Virus record (IMG/VR): IMGVR_UViG_3300005466_000014
Location: 1-46,053 of that record
Strand: one strand, 5' to 3'
Source: a virus
DNA: 46,053 bases
The notes under the pieces were generated by a model. It had not been told where the DNA came from. It made no database searches and saw only the letters and a list, made by a program, of their open reading frames with translations. Each line of letters begins with the position of its first letter. Within the stretch, counting starts at the first letter, position 1. Of the stretch, positions 6,557-12,459 are shown one piece after another. The position numbers were made by a program, and so were the translations under genes.

Positions 6557-6590
6557 TTGCGGCGGATTTTACTCCTCTGCTATAGTTGAG
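6557..6590 (+). promoter_or_regulatory. Recurrent promoter motif, rightward, for gene 6607
   Basis: Same architecture as at 6255: TTGCGG (6557-6562), 18-base spacer, TATAGT (6581-6586). Bases 6571-6590 match the consensus ACTCCTCTGCTATAGTTGAG exactly. The upstream stretch (ATCTTGGTTG...GAGGTTGCGG) also resembles that of the previous copy, as if one unit was duplicated. Confidence 0.8.
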
Positions 6591-6606
6591 GTATAAGGAG
6601 GCAGAC

Positions 6607-6882
6607 ATGAAGAATCTAGTCAACTTCTACTTCCACCAGACCGAGAGCTACCTCAGCGAGAGCAGGGGCGAGGCGGTCGTGATCGCCAGCATGCACCCGA
6701 CGTACGCGGCCAACGCGGCGCGGCGCCTGATCGTCGACGGACATCACTGGGCAGAAGAGGCCGGCGTGCCCGCCAGGGATTTCGCCCGATGGGTCATGGG
6801 CACGCCGCTCTGGAACGCGCTTCACCGGCGCTCGCAGGGGATTCTTCCCTTCATGCAGGTGACGGCCGAAACCTGGAAGTAA
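6607..6882 (+). CDS. Small hypothetical protein, 91 residues
   Basis: ATG 6607 follows TAAGGAGG; an upstream in-frame ATG at 6586 lies in the promoter and was rejected. The sequence is soluble and helical (HPTYAANAARRLIVDGHHWA, then RDFARWVMGTPLWNALHRR) with several aromatic and His residues. No family recognised. It is a single-gene unit ending in a terminator. Confidence 0.7.
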   Translation: MKNLVNFYFHQTESYLSESRGEAVVIASMHPTYAANAARRLIVDGHHWAEEAGVPARDFARWVMGTPLWNALHRRSQGILPFMQVTAETWK

Positions 6883-6888
6883 AGGATC

Positions 6889-6910
6889 AAGGGCCCCTCG
6901 CGGGGCCCTT
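6889..6910 (+). terminator. Rho-independent terminator
   Basis: AAGGGCCCC (6889-6897), 4-base loop, GGGGCCCTT (6902-6910), then TCTCTT. It resembles the terminator at 6497, supporting a duplicated promoter-gene-terminator unit. Confidence 0.8.
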
Positions 6911-6929
6911 TCTCTTGCCTGGACTCGTC

Positions 6930-6948
6930 TGCTTGTAGATTAAAGTTT
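6930..6948 (-). repeat. 19-bp inverted repeat, right copy
   Basis: TGCTTGTAGATTAAAGTTT is the exact reverse complement of 6195-6213 and closes the bracketed segment. Confidence 0.8.
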
Positions 6949-6969
6949 CCGACACTTAATATGGACAAA

Positions 6970-6995
6970 CCCCGGAGAGATCGACGGCTCCGGGG
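6970..6995 (-). terminator. Leftward terminator
   Basis: CCCCGGAG (6970-6977) pairs with CTCCGGGG (6988-6995). On the minus strand it is followed by TTTGT. It ends the two-gene leftward unit 7525-7011. Confidence 0.65.
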
Positions 6996-7010
6996 CTTGC
7001 TTCACCAATA

Positions 7011-7334
7011 CTACTGGTCTTGCTTCCAGATCCAAAATCCCTGGCTCTCATCACTGGCGAGCCAGTGGATCCGGCCAGGAGGTGGGGGCTTCGGCTTGTG
7101 ATCGAAAACCGGCGCCAGGTTGCGCCGCGTCGGCGCATCGATCGAGTGCTGAGGAACGTACTCCTGAAGATTCTCCGGCCGCTTCTTTGGTAGCGGCATC
7201 GGTCGCCGCGGGATCTCCTTCTCCACCGGATCGATCCCCGCGTAGATGCAGAGAACCGCGGCCAGAAGAAGTATCGCCAGCATGGCCCACTGAAGCCAGG
7301 TGATCGCCTCCAGAATCTCCTTGAGATCGTTCAT
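7011..7334 (-). CDS. Single-span membrane protein, 107 residues
   Basis: ATG 7334 overlaps the upstream stop as ATGA; the longer in-frame extension was rejected. An N-terminal helix (MNDLKEILEAITWLQ) leads into a span at about 16-34 (WAMLAILLLAAVLCIYAG), then a basic, proline-rich tail (PRRPMPLPKKRPE, HKPKPPPPG). Function unknown. Confidence 0.65.
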   Translation of the reverse strand: MNDLKEILEAITWLQWAMLAILLLAAVLCIYAGIDPVEKEIPRRPMPLPKKRPENLQEYVPQHSIDAPTRRNLAPVFDHKPKPPPPGRIHWLASDESQGFWIWKQDQ

Positions 7335-7525
7335 GAGAGGATTACCCAGCAGTCGTTGCGGTCTACGTGAATCTGATTGACATGAATGGTGCCCCCGAAG
7401 TGGTTTCTGTCCGAGATCTTCTCGCCGCACCGATTGCAGACGCCGTAAACCTCGCCGTCTTCGGTCTGCTCGATCTTGATCACGAACGTGGGATCGGACT
7501 CCGAAACGATCAGGATATGTGCCAT
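7331..7525 (-). CDS. Small zinc-ribbon-like protein, 64 residues
   Basis: A compact beta-rich protein (MAHILIVSESDPTFVIKIEQ) with CNRCGEK at 30-36, then His residues and a late Cys (RNDCWVILS). This could be a metal-binding ribbon. ATG 7525 follows GGGAGG downstream of an exact copy of the recurrent promoter. Function unknown. Confidence 0.7.
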   Translation of the reverse strand: MAHILIVSESDPTFVIKIEQTEDGEVYGVCNRCGEKISDRNHFGGTIHVNQIHVDRNDCWVILS

Positions 7526-7542
7526 GATTGCCTCCCTTTCAC

Positions 7543-7562
7543 CTCAACTATAGCAGAGGAGT
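7543..7562 (-). promoter_or_regulatory. Recurrent promoter motif, leftward, for gene 7525
   Basis: The minus strand reads ACTCCTCTGCTATAGTTGAG exactly, with -10 TATAGT at 7552-7547. It sits directly against the stop of the upstream hydrolase gene (7565). Confidence 0.8.
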
Positions 7563-7564
7563 GG

Positions 7565-8233
7565 CTACTCCGGAACCATCCACCTCACATCCGGCATCCA
7601 GAGAAGACGCTTCGCCAGGGCGCCCGGAGTCACGCACTGGTGCGGAACGCCCTGCATCACCTTCTTGCCGGCCAACGTCCACGCCTGATCGGCCAGGACG
7701 GAGCAGATAGCCTCAGCGGGGAGGGCAACCTCTACCGGCTCTCCGCGAGCCTTGAGTACGGGCTGATTGGTTGCCAGCTCGACAGCCGGCCGGCGCCGCC
7801 CGATCCATTTCTCCAGCCGCGGCGTCGCGAGCCCGAAGCGCCACGCGGCCAGGGCAGCATAGCTCAGGAAGGAATACGGCGTGCCGATCATCGCTTGGGC
7901 AACGACAGCGGCATCTTCGGCTTGGCCAGGGTAATCCTCTGGAAGACGGGCGTAGGCATACTCCGGCGTCCAGCGGTCCTCGATCGGAATATGCCGCGCG
8001 CCCGCTGGCATTGCCTCCACGGCGAGTATTGACAGGTACGGGTTACCGGGCTCGGGGTAGACGGGTGTAGCGGTGCTAACGTTAGTCACCACGAACACGT
8101 GCCGGATGTCGAGGTCCCCCACGTGGAAGCCCTCGCCGAGTAGCAGTTGGCCGGCGTTCACCAGCGCACCCGCGGCACCCTTGATGGGCCCGAAACCGAT
8201 GCAACCCGGTGTCAAATCAGAAATACTACTCAA
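7565..8233 (-). CDS. Permuted NlpC/P60 (YiiX/LRAT-like) cysteine hydrolase, candidate
   Basis: A 222-residue protein. It starts SSISDLTPGCIGFGPIKGAA, then has a possible catalytic His in DIRHVFVV, EAMPAGARHIPI, GTPYSFLSY and a possible nucleophile Cys in AEAICSVLADQAW. His before Cys is the order of permuted papain-fold hydrolases (YiiX, LRAT), which cut amide or ester bonds in wall peptides or lipids. The start is TTG 8233, inside the end of the HNH gene. A second, non-identical copy of the first 13 codons lies at 8783, where the gene probably began before the HNH gene arrived. It is not in the late lysis cassette, so it may act early or on the cell envelope. Confidence 0.6.
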   Translation of the reverse strand: MSSISDLTPGCIGFGPIKGAAGALVNAGQLLLGEGFHVGDLDIRHVFVVTNVSTATPVYPEPGNPYLSILAVEAMPAGARHIPIEDRWTPEYAYARLPEDYPGQAEDAAVVAQAMIGTPYSFLSYAALAAWRFGLATPRLEKWIGRRRPAVELATNQPVLKARGEPVEVALPAEAICSVLADQAWTLAGKKVMQGVPHQCVTPGALAKRLLWMPDVRWMVPE

Positions 8234-8732
8234 GGTGACTCCATGTTTTTCGAGTAGCGATATTGGAAATGGTGGGTTGTTTAACGCCGTACTCAGCGGC
8301 TAGATCGTACTGATTTTCGCCACAGGAGATGCGGGCGCGTATCTTTCGCACTTTCTCCGCGGTCAACTTGACCTGACCGTTTGTCTCGCCAGACGTGCGA
8401 GTCACTCGACCGTGACGAATCTTGTCAGCAATGTTTTCTTTGGCTGTCGCCCATCGCAGATTTGCTACGCTGTTGTTTTGCGAGTCCCCATCCCAGTGGG
8501 CAACCTGATGTTTCGGCGTGGGTCGCTTCCCAGTGAATGCTTCGATTACGAGGTGATGCACCTTTCGCATCGACCTTGTCCCGTTGCCCGGGTAGATCAG
8601 CACCTGCGGGTAGCCGTACCCGTCCAGTCCCGGCTTGAGTTTCCGCCCCGACGGACCAATGACGGAGCCGTCGGCCCCCACCTGGTAACGAGGGCAGCCA
8701 ACGACGCTTCGATACTCCACTCGATCGGACAT
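8226..8732 (-). CDS. Free-standing HNH homing endonuclease (NUMOD4-HNH)
   Basis: A 168-residue protein. The N-terminus (VEYRSVVGCPRYQVGADGSV) is a NUMOD4-like module. The HNH core reads KVHHLVIEAFTGKRP, QVAHWDGDSQNNSVANLRW. The C-terminus has an HTH-like segment (NQYDLAAEYGVKQPTISNIA) for target binding. Such enzymes cut a cognate site and spread their own gene by repair. Its last codons overlap the rebuilt start of the hydrolase gene (8233), and the original start remains upstream at 8783, so it is inserted right at the hydrolase start. Confidence 0.85.
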   Translation of the reverse strand: MSDRVEYRSVVGCPRYQVGADGSVIGPSGRKLKPGLDGYGYPQVLIYPGNGTRSMRKVHHLVIEAFTGKRPTPKHQVAHWDGDSQNNSVANLRWATAKENIADKIRHGRVTRTSGETNGQVKLTAEKVRKIRARISCGENQYDLAAEYGVKQPTISNIATRKTWSHLE

Positions 8733-8741
8733 GCAAACATC

Positions 8742-8783
8742 TTATCCGATATCCCCCGGGCGAAGGTCAGAAAGACTGCTCAT
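8742..8783 (-). pseudogene. Orphaned 5' end of the hydrolase gene
   Basis: ATG 8783 encodes MSSLSDLRPGDIG and then TAA. This matches the hydrolase start SSISDLTPGCIG at 8233 in 8 of 12 following positions. The ATG overlaps the upstream stop as ATGA, as a true downstream gene in this operon would. It is best read as the original start, cut off by insertion of the HNH gene. Confidence 0.7.
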
Positions 8784-9079
8784 ATCGGCTCCCCGAGAAA
8801 TACTTGCCTGAGGCCGGATCCGGGCTTGGGCGTGTGATCCTCGCGAACCCAGCGGATTTGATTGGCGCCGTCGATCCAGGCGACCTGGTAGTTCGGCGAG
8901 CCACCACGCTCGGTGGGCACCAGGATGCGCCACGGCTCCATGCCGGCCGGTGTCCTCACCTCGGCCGCATCGCGACACTTGGCGAGCAGCCGGTCGACCG
9001 TTTCGAGGTCGAGCCGAAGTCCTGCGTGGACGAGATGGACGATGAACTCTTTGGTGTCTTGACTGAGTGAATGCTCCAT
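8780..9079 (-). CDS. Hypothetical protein, 99 residues
   Basis: Soluble, helical first half (KEFIVHLVHAGLRLDLETVD), then PWRILVPTERGGSPNYQVAW and KPGSGLRQVFLG. ATG 9079 follows AGGAGGATC. Its stop overlaps the orphaned hydrolase start, so both were once co-translated. No family recognised. Confidence 0.65.
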   Translation of the reverse strand: MEHSLSQDTKEFIVHLVHAGLRLDLETVDRLLAKCRDAAEVRTPAGMEPWRILVPTERGGSPNYQVAWIDGANQIRWVREDHTPKPGSGLRQVFLGEPI

Positions 9080-9101
9080 GATCCTCCTTTTGGGACTTCA
9101 G

Positions 9102-9131
9102 TTCCCGTATTCAGTAGCCTGAACACGGGAA
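9102..9131 (-). other. Hairpin in the leader of gene 9079
   Basis: TTCCCGT-A-TTCAG (9102-9114) pairs with CTGAA-C-ACGGGAA (9119-9131) with one mismatch and a 4-base loop. It lies between the upstream terminator and the ribosome site of gene 9079 and may affect its expression. Confidence 0.45.
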
Positions 9132-9132
9132 A

Positions 9133-9166
9133 GGCCCGGATTCCTCCGTGCCGAGGAATCCGGGCC
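9133..9166 (-). terminator. Terminator below the SSB-like gene region
   Basis: GGCCCGGATTCCTC (9133-9146) pairs with GAGGAATCCGGGCC (9153-9166), a 14-bp stem with 6-base loop. On the minus strand TTTCCC follows. It would end the transcript carrying the SSB-like gene and flanking RNA elements. Confidence 0.8.
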
Positions 9167-9444
9167 CTATCTACTTCGGGAGACACGGTAGAAAGCGTGC
9201 CCGTAGTCTCGATCCAACTCCCACCCCGGCGATTGAGGAATCGGGTCGATTTTCTCCCTACCTCTCTTTTTCGGGAAACTGCTGAGAGGTCTAGCAGATT
9301 CGGCGAGAGTTCGGAGGCAGTCCCTCTCTCGTTCCCTGTAAAGATTGTGGATCGAGGCCGGCGAGAGGATTCACTACGAAGAAGACCAATCAGCCCGTCC
9401 TCATCCCCACGCCTGTTATGTGGCTGCCCTCGCCCCGAGGTAAA
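9167..9444 (-). other. Non-coding, hairpin-rich stretch downstream of the SSB-like gene
   Basis: No credible gene on either strand. On the minus strand a 6-bp outer stem (GGGAGA 9257-9252 with TCTCCC near 9184-9179) encloses several short hairpins, and an ACCTCTC/GAGAGGT stem lies at about 9292-9262. The arrangement recalls the tRNA-like elements at 10100-11270, but no canonical tRNA was found. Confidence 0.4.
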
Positions 9445-9999
9445 TCAGTCGAAAGCGGCGTCATCCGAGTCGACGCCCTTGACCCGGGCTTCGAGCATGG
9501 CCGAGATCTCCTTGGCCTTCTCGACATACTTCCGGGCAATTTCCTTGTCCTCGGGGGTGGGCTCGGAAATCGACCAGGAAGCCGACCATCCAGGCTGGCT
9601 GTTCTTCCGGCTGTTGATGCGGCCGAGGAACGGCTTGAACGTCTTCGGCTTGTCACCGTCCACGCGCTGCGCCAGCCTGGCCGTCATGCCGTTCGTGGAG
9701 AACTGGAAGTTGTCCAACAACTGCGGGCCCTCGGCCGCGACCGAGGGAACGAGCATCGGCTTCCGATCGCCGTCGACGATCTTCATGCCATCCCAGTTCG
9801 GGCCGTCATCGATCACGAGCGTGATCGTTTCATACCAGGGGTATGGCTTCCGGTTGTCACCGGCCTTGGGGACCCGCATTCCGTGCTTGCCGGTTGCCCA
9901 GACCAGAACCAAGCGGTCCTTGAGATCTTCCTTGCCGGGGAACTCTTCGGTCGCGTCGTCGAAGAATTCCAGGTCTTCCGTGGTGGTGCTCTCGGTCAT
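9445..9999 (-). CDS. Single-strand DNA-binding-like phage protein
   Basis: A 184-residue acidic protein from ATG 9999 (GAGAGGGAG ribosome site). The body (RLVLVWATGKHGMRVPKAGD, YETITLVIDDG, KPMLVPSVAAEG, LQLLDNFQFS-like core) resembles the SSB-like proteins that actinophages encode beside their Cas4/RecB exonuclease. The N-terminus carries an acidic EDLEFFDDATEEF, echoed in the Cas4-like protein (DDFFDDSP) and a zinc protein (DDFFDDTP) nearby. Expected role: coating single strands in replication or recombination. Family assignment is by pattern and context. Confidence 0.6.
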   Translation of the reverse strand: MTESTTTEDLEFFDDATEEFPGKEDLKDRLVLVWATGKHGMRVPKAGDNRKPYPWYETITLVIDDGPNWDGMKIVDGDRKPMLVPSVAAEGPQLLDNFQFSTNGMTARLAQRVDGDKPKTFKPFLGRINSRKNSQPGWSASWSISEPTPEDKEIARKYVEKAKEISAMLEARVKGVDSDDAAFD

Positions 10000-10163
10000 A
10001 GTTCCGTGCTCCCTCTCTGCGCGAGGAGACCACGCCCGATCGAGGTTGGGCGTAATCATGGGGGCACCCGAGGCGATTCCCAGTGCAATGCCTAACGCTC
10101 GACTTGGCATGCTTTTCGTCTCTTTTCTCGCCTCTTCGTCTCTTTCTCTGTCTTTTTCTTGGC

Positions 10164-10241
10164 GAGGGGGCGGTTACGGTAGTCGTCTTACCGGCTTTCC
10201 GTCGCGCCAAGTTGCTGAAGCAAGTTAGCACCCGCCCCCTC
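10164..10241 (-). ncRNA. Cloverleaf-like RNA with 10-bp closing stem
   Basis: GAGGGGGCGG (10241-10232) pairs perfectly with CCGCCCCCTC (10173-10164). Inside are three hairpins: TTGCT/AGCAA, GGC/GCC, and CGGTA/TACCG with a 7-base loop in the T-arm position. Sequence does not match normal tRNA consensus, so it is called tRNA-like RNA only. Confidence 0.35.
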
Positions 10242-10310
10242 ACTGATCGTCTCTCCGATCTGTCATGCGTGCCGCGGGCCGCATCTCCGGGAGTTCCACC
10301 GTTAGTTTTC

Positions 10311-10361
10311 CGGGCCAACGTTCGGACTCTCTCAAGTTCCAATGCCCGTAGGATAGGCCCG
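10311..10361 (-). ncRNA. Short tRNA-like fold
   Basis: CGGGCC (10361-10356) pairs with GGCCCG (10316-10311). A D-arm-like TCC...GGA hairpin with GG in its loop follows the first arm. The T-arm is too short for a working tRNA. Possibly a remnant. Confidence 0.25.
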
Positions 10362-10381
10362 TAATCGGACTGTCTCCCCGC

Positions 10382-10446
10382 GTGCGACCAGGATTTGATA
10401 CCTGGATTACCCCATCAGTCGGGGGGTTCTCCTTGAACTATCGCAC
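10382..10446 (-). tRNA. Aberrant tRNA, possibly Gln(CUG)
   Basis: Acceptor GTGCGA/TCGCAC (6 bp), then TA, D-arm GTTC-AAGGA-GAAC, an anticodon arm with CCCC/GGGG and loop GACTGAT, and T-arm CCAGG/CCTGG. The loop would read CUG, but position 33 is A instead of the near-universal U, and the T-loop has 8 bases (TATCAAAT). A weak or degenerate tRNA; identity uncertain. Confidence 0.45.
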
Positions 10447-10448
10447 TG

Positions 10449-10506
10449 TCCAGCTTCCAGACTGAACATTGCCTCCGCTTTCGCTGGGCTCCGTGCCACC
10501 GCTGGA
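10449..10506 (-). ncRNA. tRNA-like fold with TCCAGC/GCTGGA closing stem
   Basis: A 6-bp closing stem (10506-10501 with 10454-10449), a D-arm-like GGC-ACGGA-GCC and a GCGAAAGC tetraloop hairpin where the anticodon arm would be. The expected T-arm is not paired. It lies end to end with the next element. Probably a tRNA remnant. Confidence 0.3.
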
Positions 10507-10544
10507 ACAATGACCTAACCGAGGTACTCACTTCAGCAAACCGT

Positions 10545-10610
10545 GCCCCGTGCTGAGATCGATCAGCCTTTGCAGAGTTAAACTCCTCCGACCCATGCCG
10601 GCCGCGGGGC
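10545..10610 (-). tRNA. Aberrant tRNA-like element, 66 bases
   Basis: Acceptor GCCCCG/CGGGGC (6 bp plus one mismatch), D-arm CCG-GCATGGGT-CGG, a shortened anticodon arm around TTTAACT, and T-arm GCTGA/TCAGC with a 6-base loop TCGATC, one base short. Depending on pairing the anticodon could be UAA or UUA. Overall cloverleaf shape is clear, but several arms are below normal size. Confidence 0.4.
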
Positions 10611-10687
10611 GAGAGAGTAAGGAATGATCTGTATCCCGACTAATTGACGGTTAGCATCGTCATTCCTTACTCGATTCATCCGGCATT

Positions 10688-10704
10688 CCAGGGTTAGAGC
10701 CTGG
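10688..10704 (-). ncRNA. T-arm-like hairpin
   Basis: CCAGG-CTCTAAC-CCTGG: a 5-bp stem with a 7-base loop at T-arm size. The partner acceptor stem is poor (GGC-bulge-AT with ATGCC), and the anticodon region around GACGCATCAGG does not pair well. Likely another tRNA remnant. Confidence 0.3.
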
Positions 10705-10784
10705 CGCCTGATGCGTCCCGCCGTCGCTCCAGGTTGGATGGCCCGGCACAGTCGCGGTCCGGATGGGTATCCCTCCCACCACCG

Positions 10785-10850
10785 TGTCCACCCCCGGATC
10801 CGAACCGGGAACCTCCCCGTCGGGCGCTCTGCCAATTGAGCTAGGTGGAC
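10785..10850 (-). tRNA. tRNA-like gene lacking the anticodon loop
   Basis: Acceptor GTCCACC/GGTGGAC (7 bp), TA, D-arm GCTC-AATTGGCA-GAGC, then CCCGACGGGG where a 17-base anticodon arm belongs, variable AGGTT, T-arm CCCGG-TTCGGAT-CCGGG and discriminator A. All parts except the anticodon arm are canonical. The length is 66 instead of about 73 bases: the two stem halves are nearly back to back, as if just the 7-base loop were missing. It cannot decode as it stands. Confidence 0.6.
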
Positions 10851-10891
10851 ATGCGCCGGTTTTTTATTTTCACGATGGGAACCGGTCGACC
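10851..10891. terminator. Hairpin with flanking A/T run
   Basis: CACGATGGG (10871-10879) pairs with CCCATCGTG further right (10896-10904). TTTTTTATTTT lies on its left on the plus strand. On the minus strand it is followed by AAAATAAAAAA, so it is not a normal leftward terminator and may be a processing signal between tRNA-like elements. Confidence 0.3.
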
Positions 10892-11189
10892 CAAACCCAT
10901 CGTGACCAGATCGAGCCTATCGGCGGGACTATTCCCTGACTCCGACTGGAGATCCGATCAAATCTCTGAAGTTATCAATGGACGATGCCGGCCTAACCAC
11001 CTACCGACTCGCGGAACCCTCGAAATTATGGCCATTCATGGCGACAACGATGACCATTTCCCCGGATCATCTCGGCTACTTCGGCTCCACAATCCTATTC
11101 TGTCGTGTGCCACCCGAAGGTTCCGTGTCTGCCGTTCCGCTTCCCTTGCCGGTCAATAATGTTGCCTAGAGTTCCACAAGAGAGAGCGG

Positions 11190-11270
11190 GATTCGGGTGG
11201 GAATTGAACCCCCGGGCCTGCTCAGTTACGGAGCTACCCATCACCCGCGACGCCTCGCTTCGATCGAATC
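11190..11270 (-). tRNA. Degenerate tRNA-like element
   Basis: A canonical T-loop TTCAATT sits on a GGGGG/CCCAC stem (one mismatch). The following CCGAATC pairs with GATTCG at 11270. Between them a GCTC-CGTAACT-GAGC hairpin with a 7-base loop is the only anticodon-arm candidate, and the D-arm is abnormal. AGAGAGAGCGG (11310-11300) and CCGCTCTCTCT (11189-11179) form an 11-bp outer stem that could guide processing. Confidence 0.4.
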
Positions 11271-11319
11271 GGTTCCGGTTGGCCTTCCCGGTTTCCGTTC
11301 CGCTCTCTCTCGCTTATAC

Positions 11320-11339
11320 CTCTAGCATAGCAGAGGAGT
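11320..11339 (-). promoter_or_regulatory. Recurrent promoter motif, leftward, for the tRNA-like/SSB unit
   Basis: The minus strand reads ACTCCTCTGCTATGCTAGAG, with -10 TATGCT at 11329-11324. CTCT and AGAG arms frame the box. It should drive the 10.0-11.3 kb RNA elements and the SSB-like gene. Confidence 0.7.
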
Positions 11340-11347
11340 GGGCCCTG

Positions 11348-12355
11348 TCAACCCCATGCCGGAAAATCTTGAACCGGCATCCTGGCTAGGGCTGTCGACC
11401 GGCCACGTGAGCGGAGCTCGACGTTGCGCGCGGCGCATTCCAGCACCTCACGGCCGTAGTCCAGGGGGATCTGCTTGATCGTCACGGGAAGCTGGTCAGG
11501 CCCCGGCGCCTGGGGCATGTGCGCCACCAGCGCGACTGGCCGGCCGGCGAGGGCGGTGCCCGGGCGGCCGAGAAGGCGCCGCCGATCGGCGCCGGGGAGC
11601 GTCGGGCGCCACTCGCCCTCGATCGTCTTCGGGCCGTGCCATTGCATGGGCGCCGACTCGTACCCGTAAAGCTGGCCGCAGATCTCTTGCCACGTCCAGA
11701 ACGAGCGTTGCGTCTTGAGATCGAGGATGCCGATCTGGCCGGTGCGTCGGCACATCACGCGCGCGTCCGCCTTGCCCATCGTGCCGCCGGCCAGGGGGTG
11801 CCAGACGTAGAACTCAGTCTCCATCACTTCGAGGTCGAGCCGATCGAGTTGCTCGATCAGGGAATCGAGCTGGGCTAGCATTGCCCGCGTGCCGGTGCGC
11901 TCGCCGTGAGAGAAGTAGGTGTCCATCATCTCGTGCCGAGCCGTGCCGCGGCGCGCGGCGTGGTCTGCCCTGGCCGCTTTTCGGGCGCGCTCGGCGTATT
12001 CGTTCGCCAGGTCTCGCTCTTGCTGCTCGGTGAGGTGAGAGAGGCGTTCGGCCATCCACTCGTCAAAGATGATTTCGTGATCGCGGAGACCGATCATCGT
12101 CTTCCAGGTCAGCCACTTCTGTAACCGCTCTTGATCCGAGAAAGCGGATGCCAGGTTGGTCATACGCATCCAACCCCGAGGATTATTCGGTATACCGGGC
12201 GGGGGCGGAAAGCGATACCGGCCGTTCCGAACTCCGTAGAGTTCGGAATCGGCCGGTGAATCATCGAAGAAGTCGTCAAGGCCAGCGTCGATGGCCTGTT
12301 GGCGAAGTGAAGTAGTCACGTCCGCGTAGGGGGAATCGAAGAGATCGTCAGTCAC
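11348..12355 (-). CDS. Cas4/RecB-type PD-(D/E)XK exonuclease
   Basis: A 335-residue protein from GTG 12355, which overlaps the upstream stop as GTGA; ATG 12364 is a possible alternative. Nuclease motifs: RRGTARHEMMDTY (His141), GKADARV (Asp197), ILDLKTQ (Asp212, Lys214) and WQEICGQLYGYES. These match the RecB/Cas4 nuclease core, but no four-Cys iron-sulphur cluster was seen. Residues 27-33 (DDFFDDS) repeat the acidic motif of the SSB-like and zinc proteins. Expected role: DNA end processing in recombination or replication. Confidence 0.85.
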   Translation of the reverse strand: MTDDLFDSPYADVTTSLRQQAIDAGLDDFFDDSPADSELYGVRNGRYRFPPPPGIPNNPRGWMRMTNLASAFSDQERLQKWLTWKTMIGLRDHEIIFDEWMAERLSHLTEQQERDLANEYAERARKAARADHAARRGTARHEMMDTYFSHGERTGTRAMLAQLDSLIEQLDRLDLEVMETEFYVWHPLAGGTMGKADARVMCRRTGQIGILDLKTQRSFWTWQEICGQLYGYESAPMQWHGPKTIEGEWRPTLPGADRRRLLGRPGTALAGRPVALVAHMPQAPGPDQLPVTIKQIPLDYGREVLECAARNVELRSRGRSTALARMPVQDFPAWG

Positions 12356-12459
12356 TTGCCACATGCTCCATTTCCGCAAAACATTCCGCCCGGGTCGATT
12401 GCCACCAGCGCCAACAGTAGGCCAAGCATGATCAGAACAACCCACGTCGATTTACTCAC
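12352..12459 (-). CDS. 35-residue membrane micro-protein
   Basis: MSKSTWVVLIMLGLLLALVA, then a short Cys-containing end (FCGNGACGK). GTG 12459 overlaps the upstream stop as GTGA, and its own stop overlaps the nuclease start, so both ends are coupled. Single span, function unknown. Confidence 0.6.
   Translation of the reverse strand: MSKSTWVVLIMLGLLLALVAIDPGGMFCGNGACGK

Larger units (their letters stand above)
10000..11319 (-). other. 1.3-kb non-coding leader with tRNA-like elements
   Basis: Between the promoter at 11320 and the SSB-like gene no credible reading frame was found. On the minus strand it holds several T-arm/acceptor combinations, described separately (10164, 10311, 10382, 10449, 10545, 10688, 10785, 11190). 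None forms a fully normal cloverleaf. The region may be a tRNA array in decay or a set of structured RNAs processed from one transcript. Confidence 0.6.

Noticed and set aside
9180-9262. A normal tRNA on the minus strand closed by GGGAGA/TCTCCC
   Set aside because: D- and T-arm consensus are missing; only short hairpins that GC-rich DNA often forms by chance.
9071-10228. Long rightward frame over the SSB-like gene and non-coding stretch
   Set aside because: Composition is Arg/Ser-rich with no motif, it crosses a terminator, and it is antisense to the SSB-like gene.
11348-12355. Bona fide CRISPR-associated Cas4
   Set aside because: The nuclease core is RecB/Cas4-like, but the four-Cys cluster is absent and neighbours are recombination genes, so it is called a phage exonuclease.
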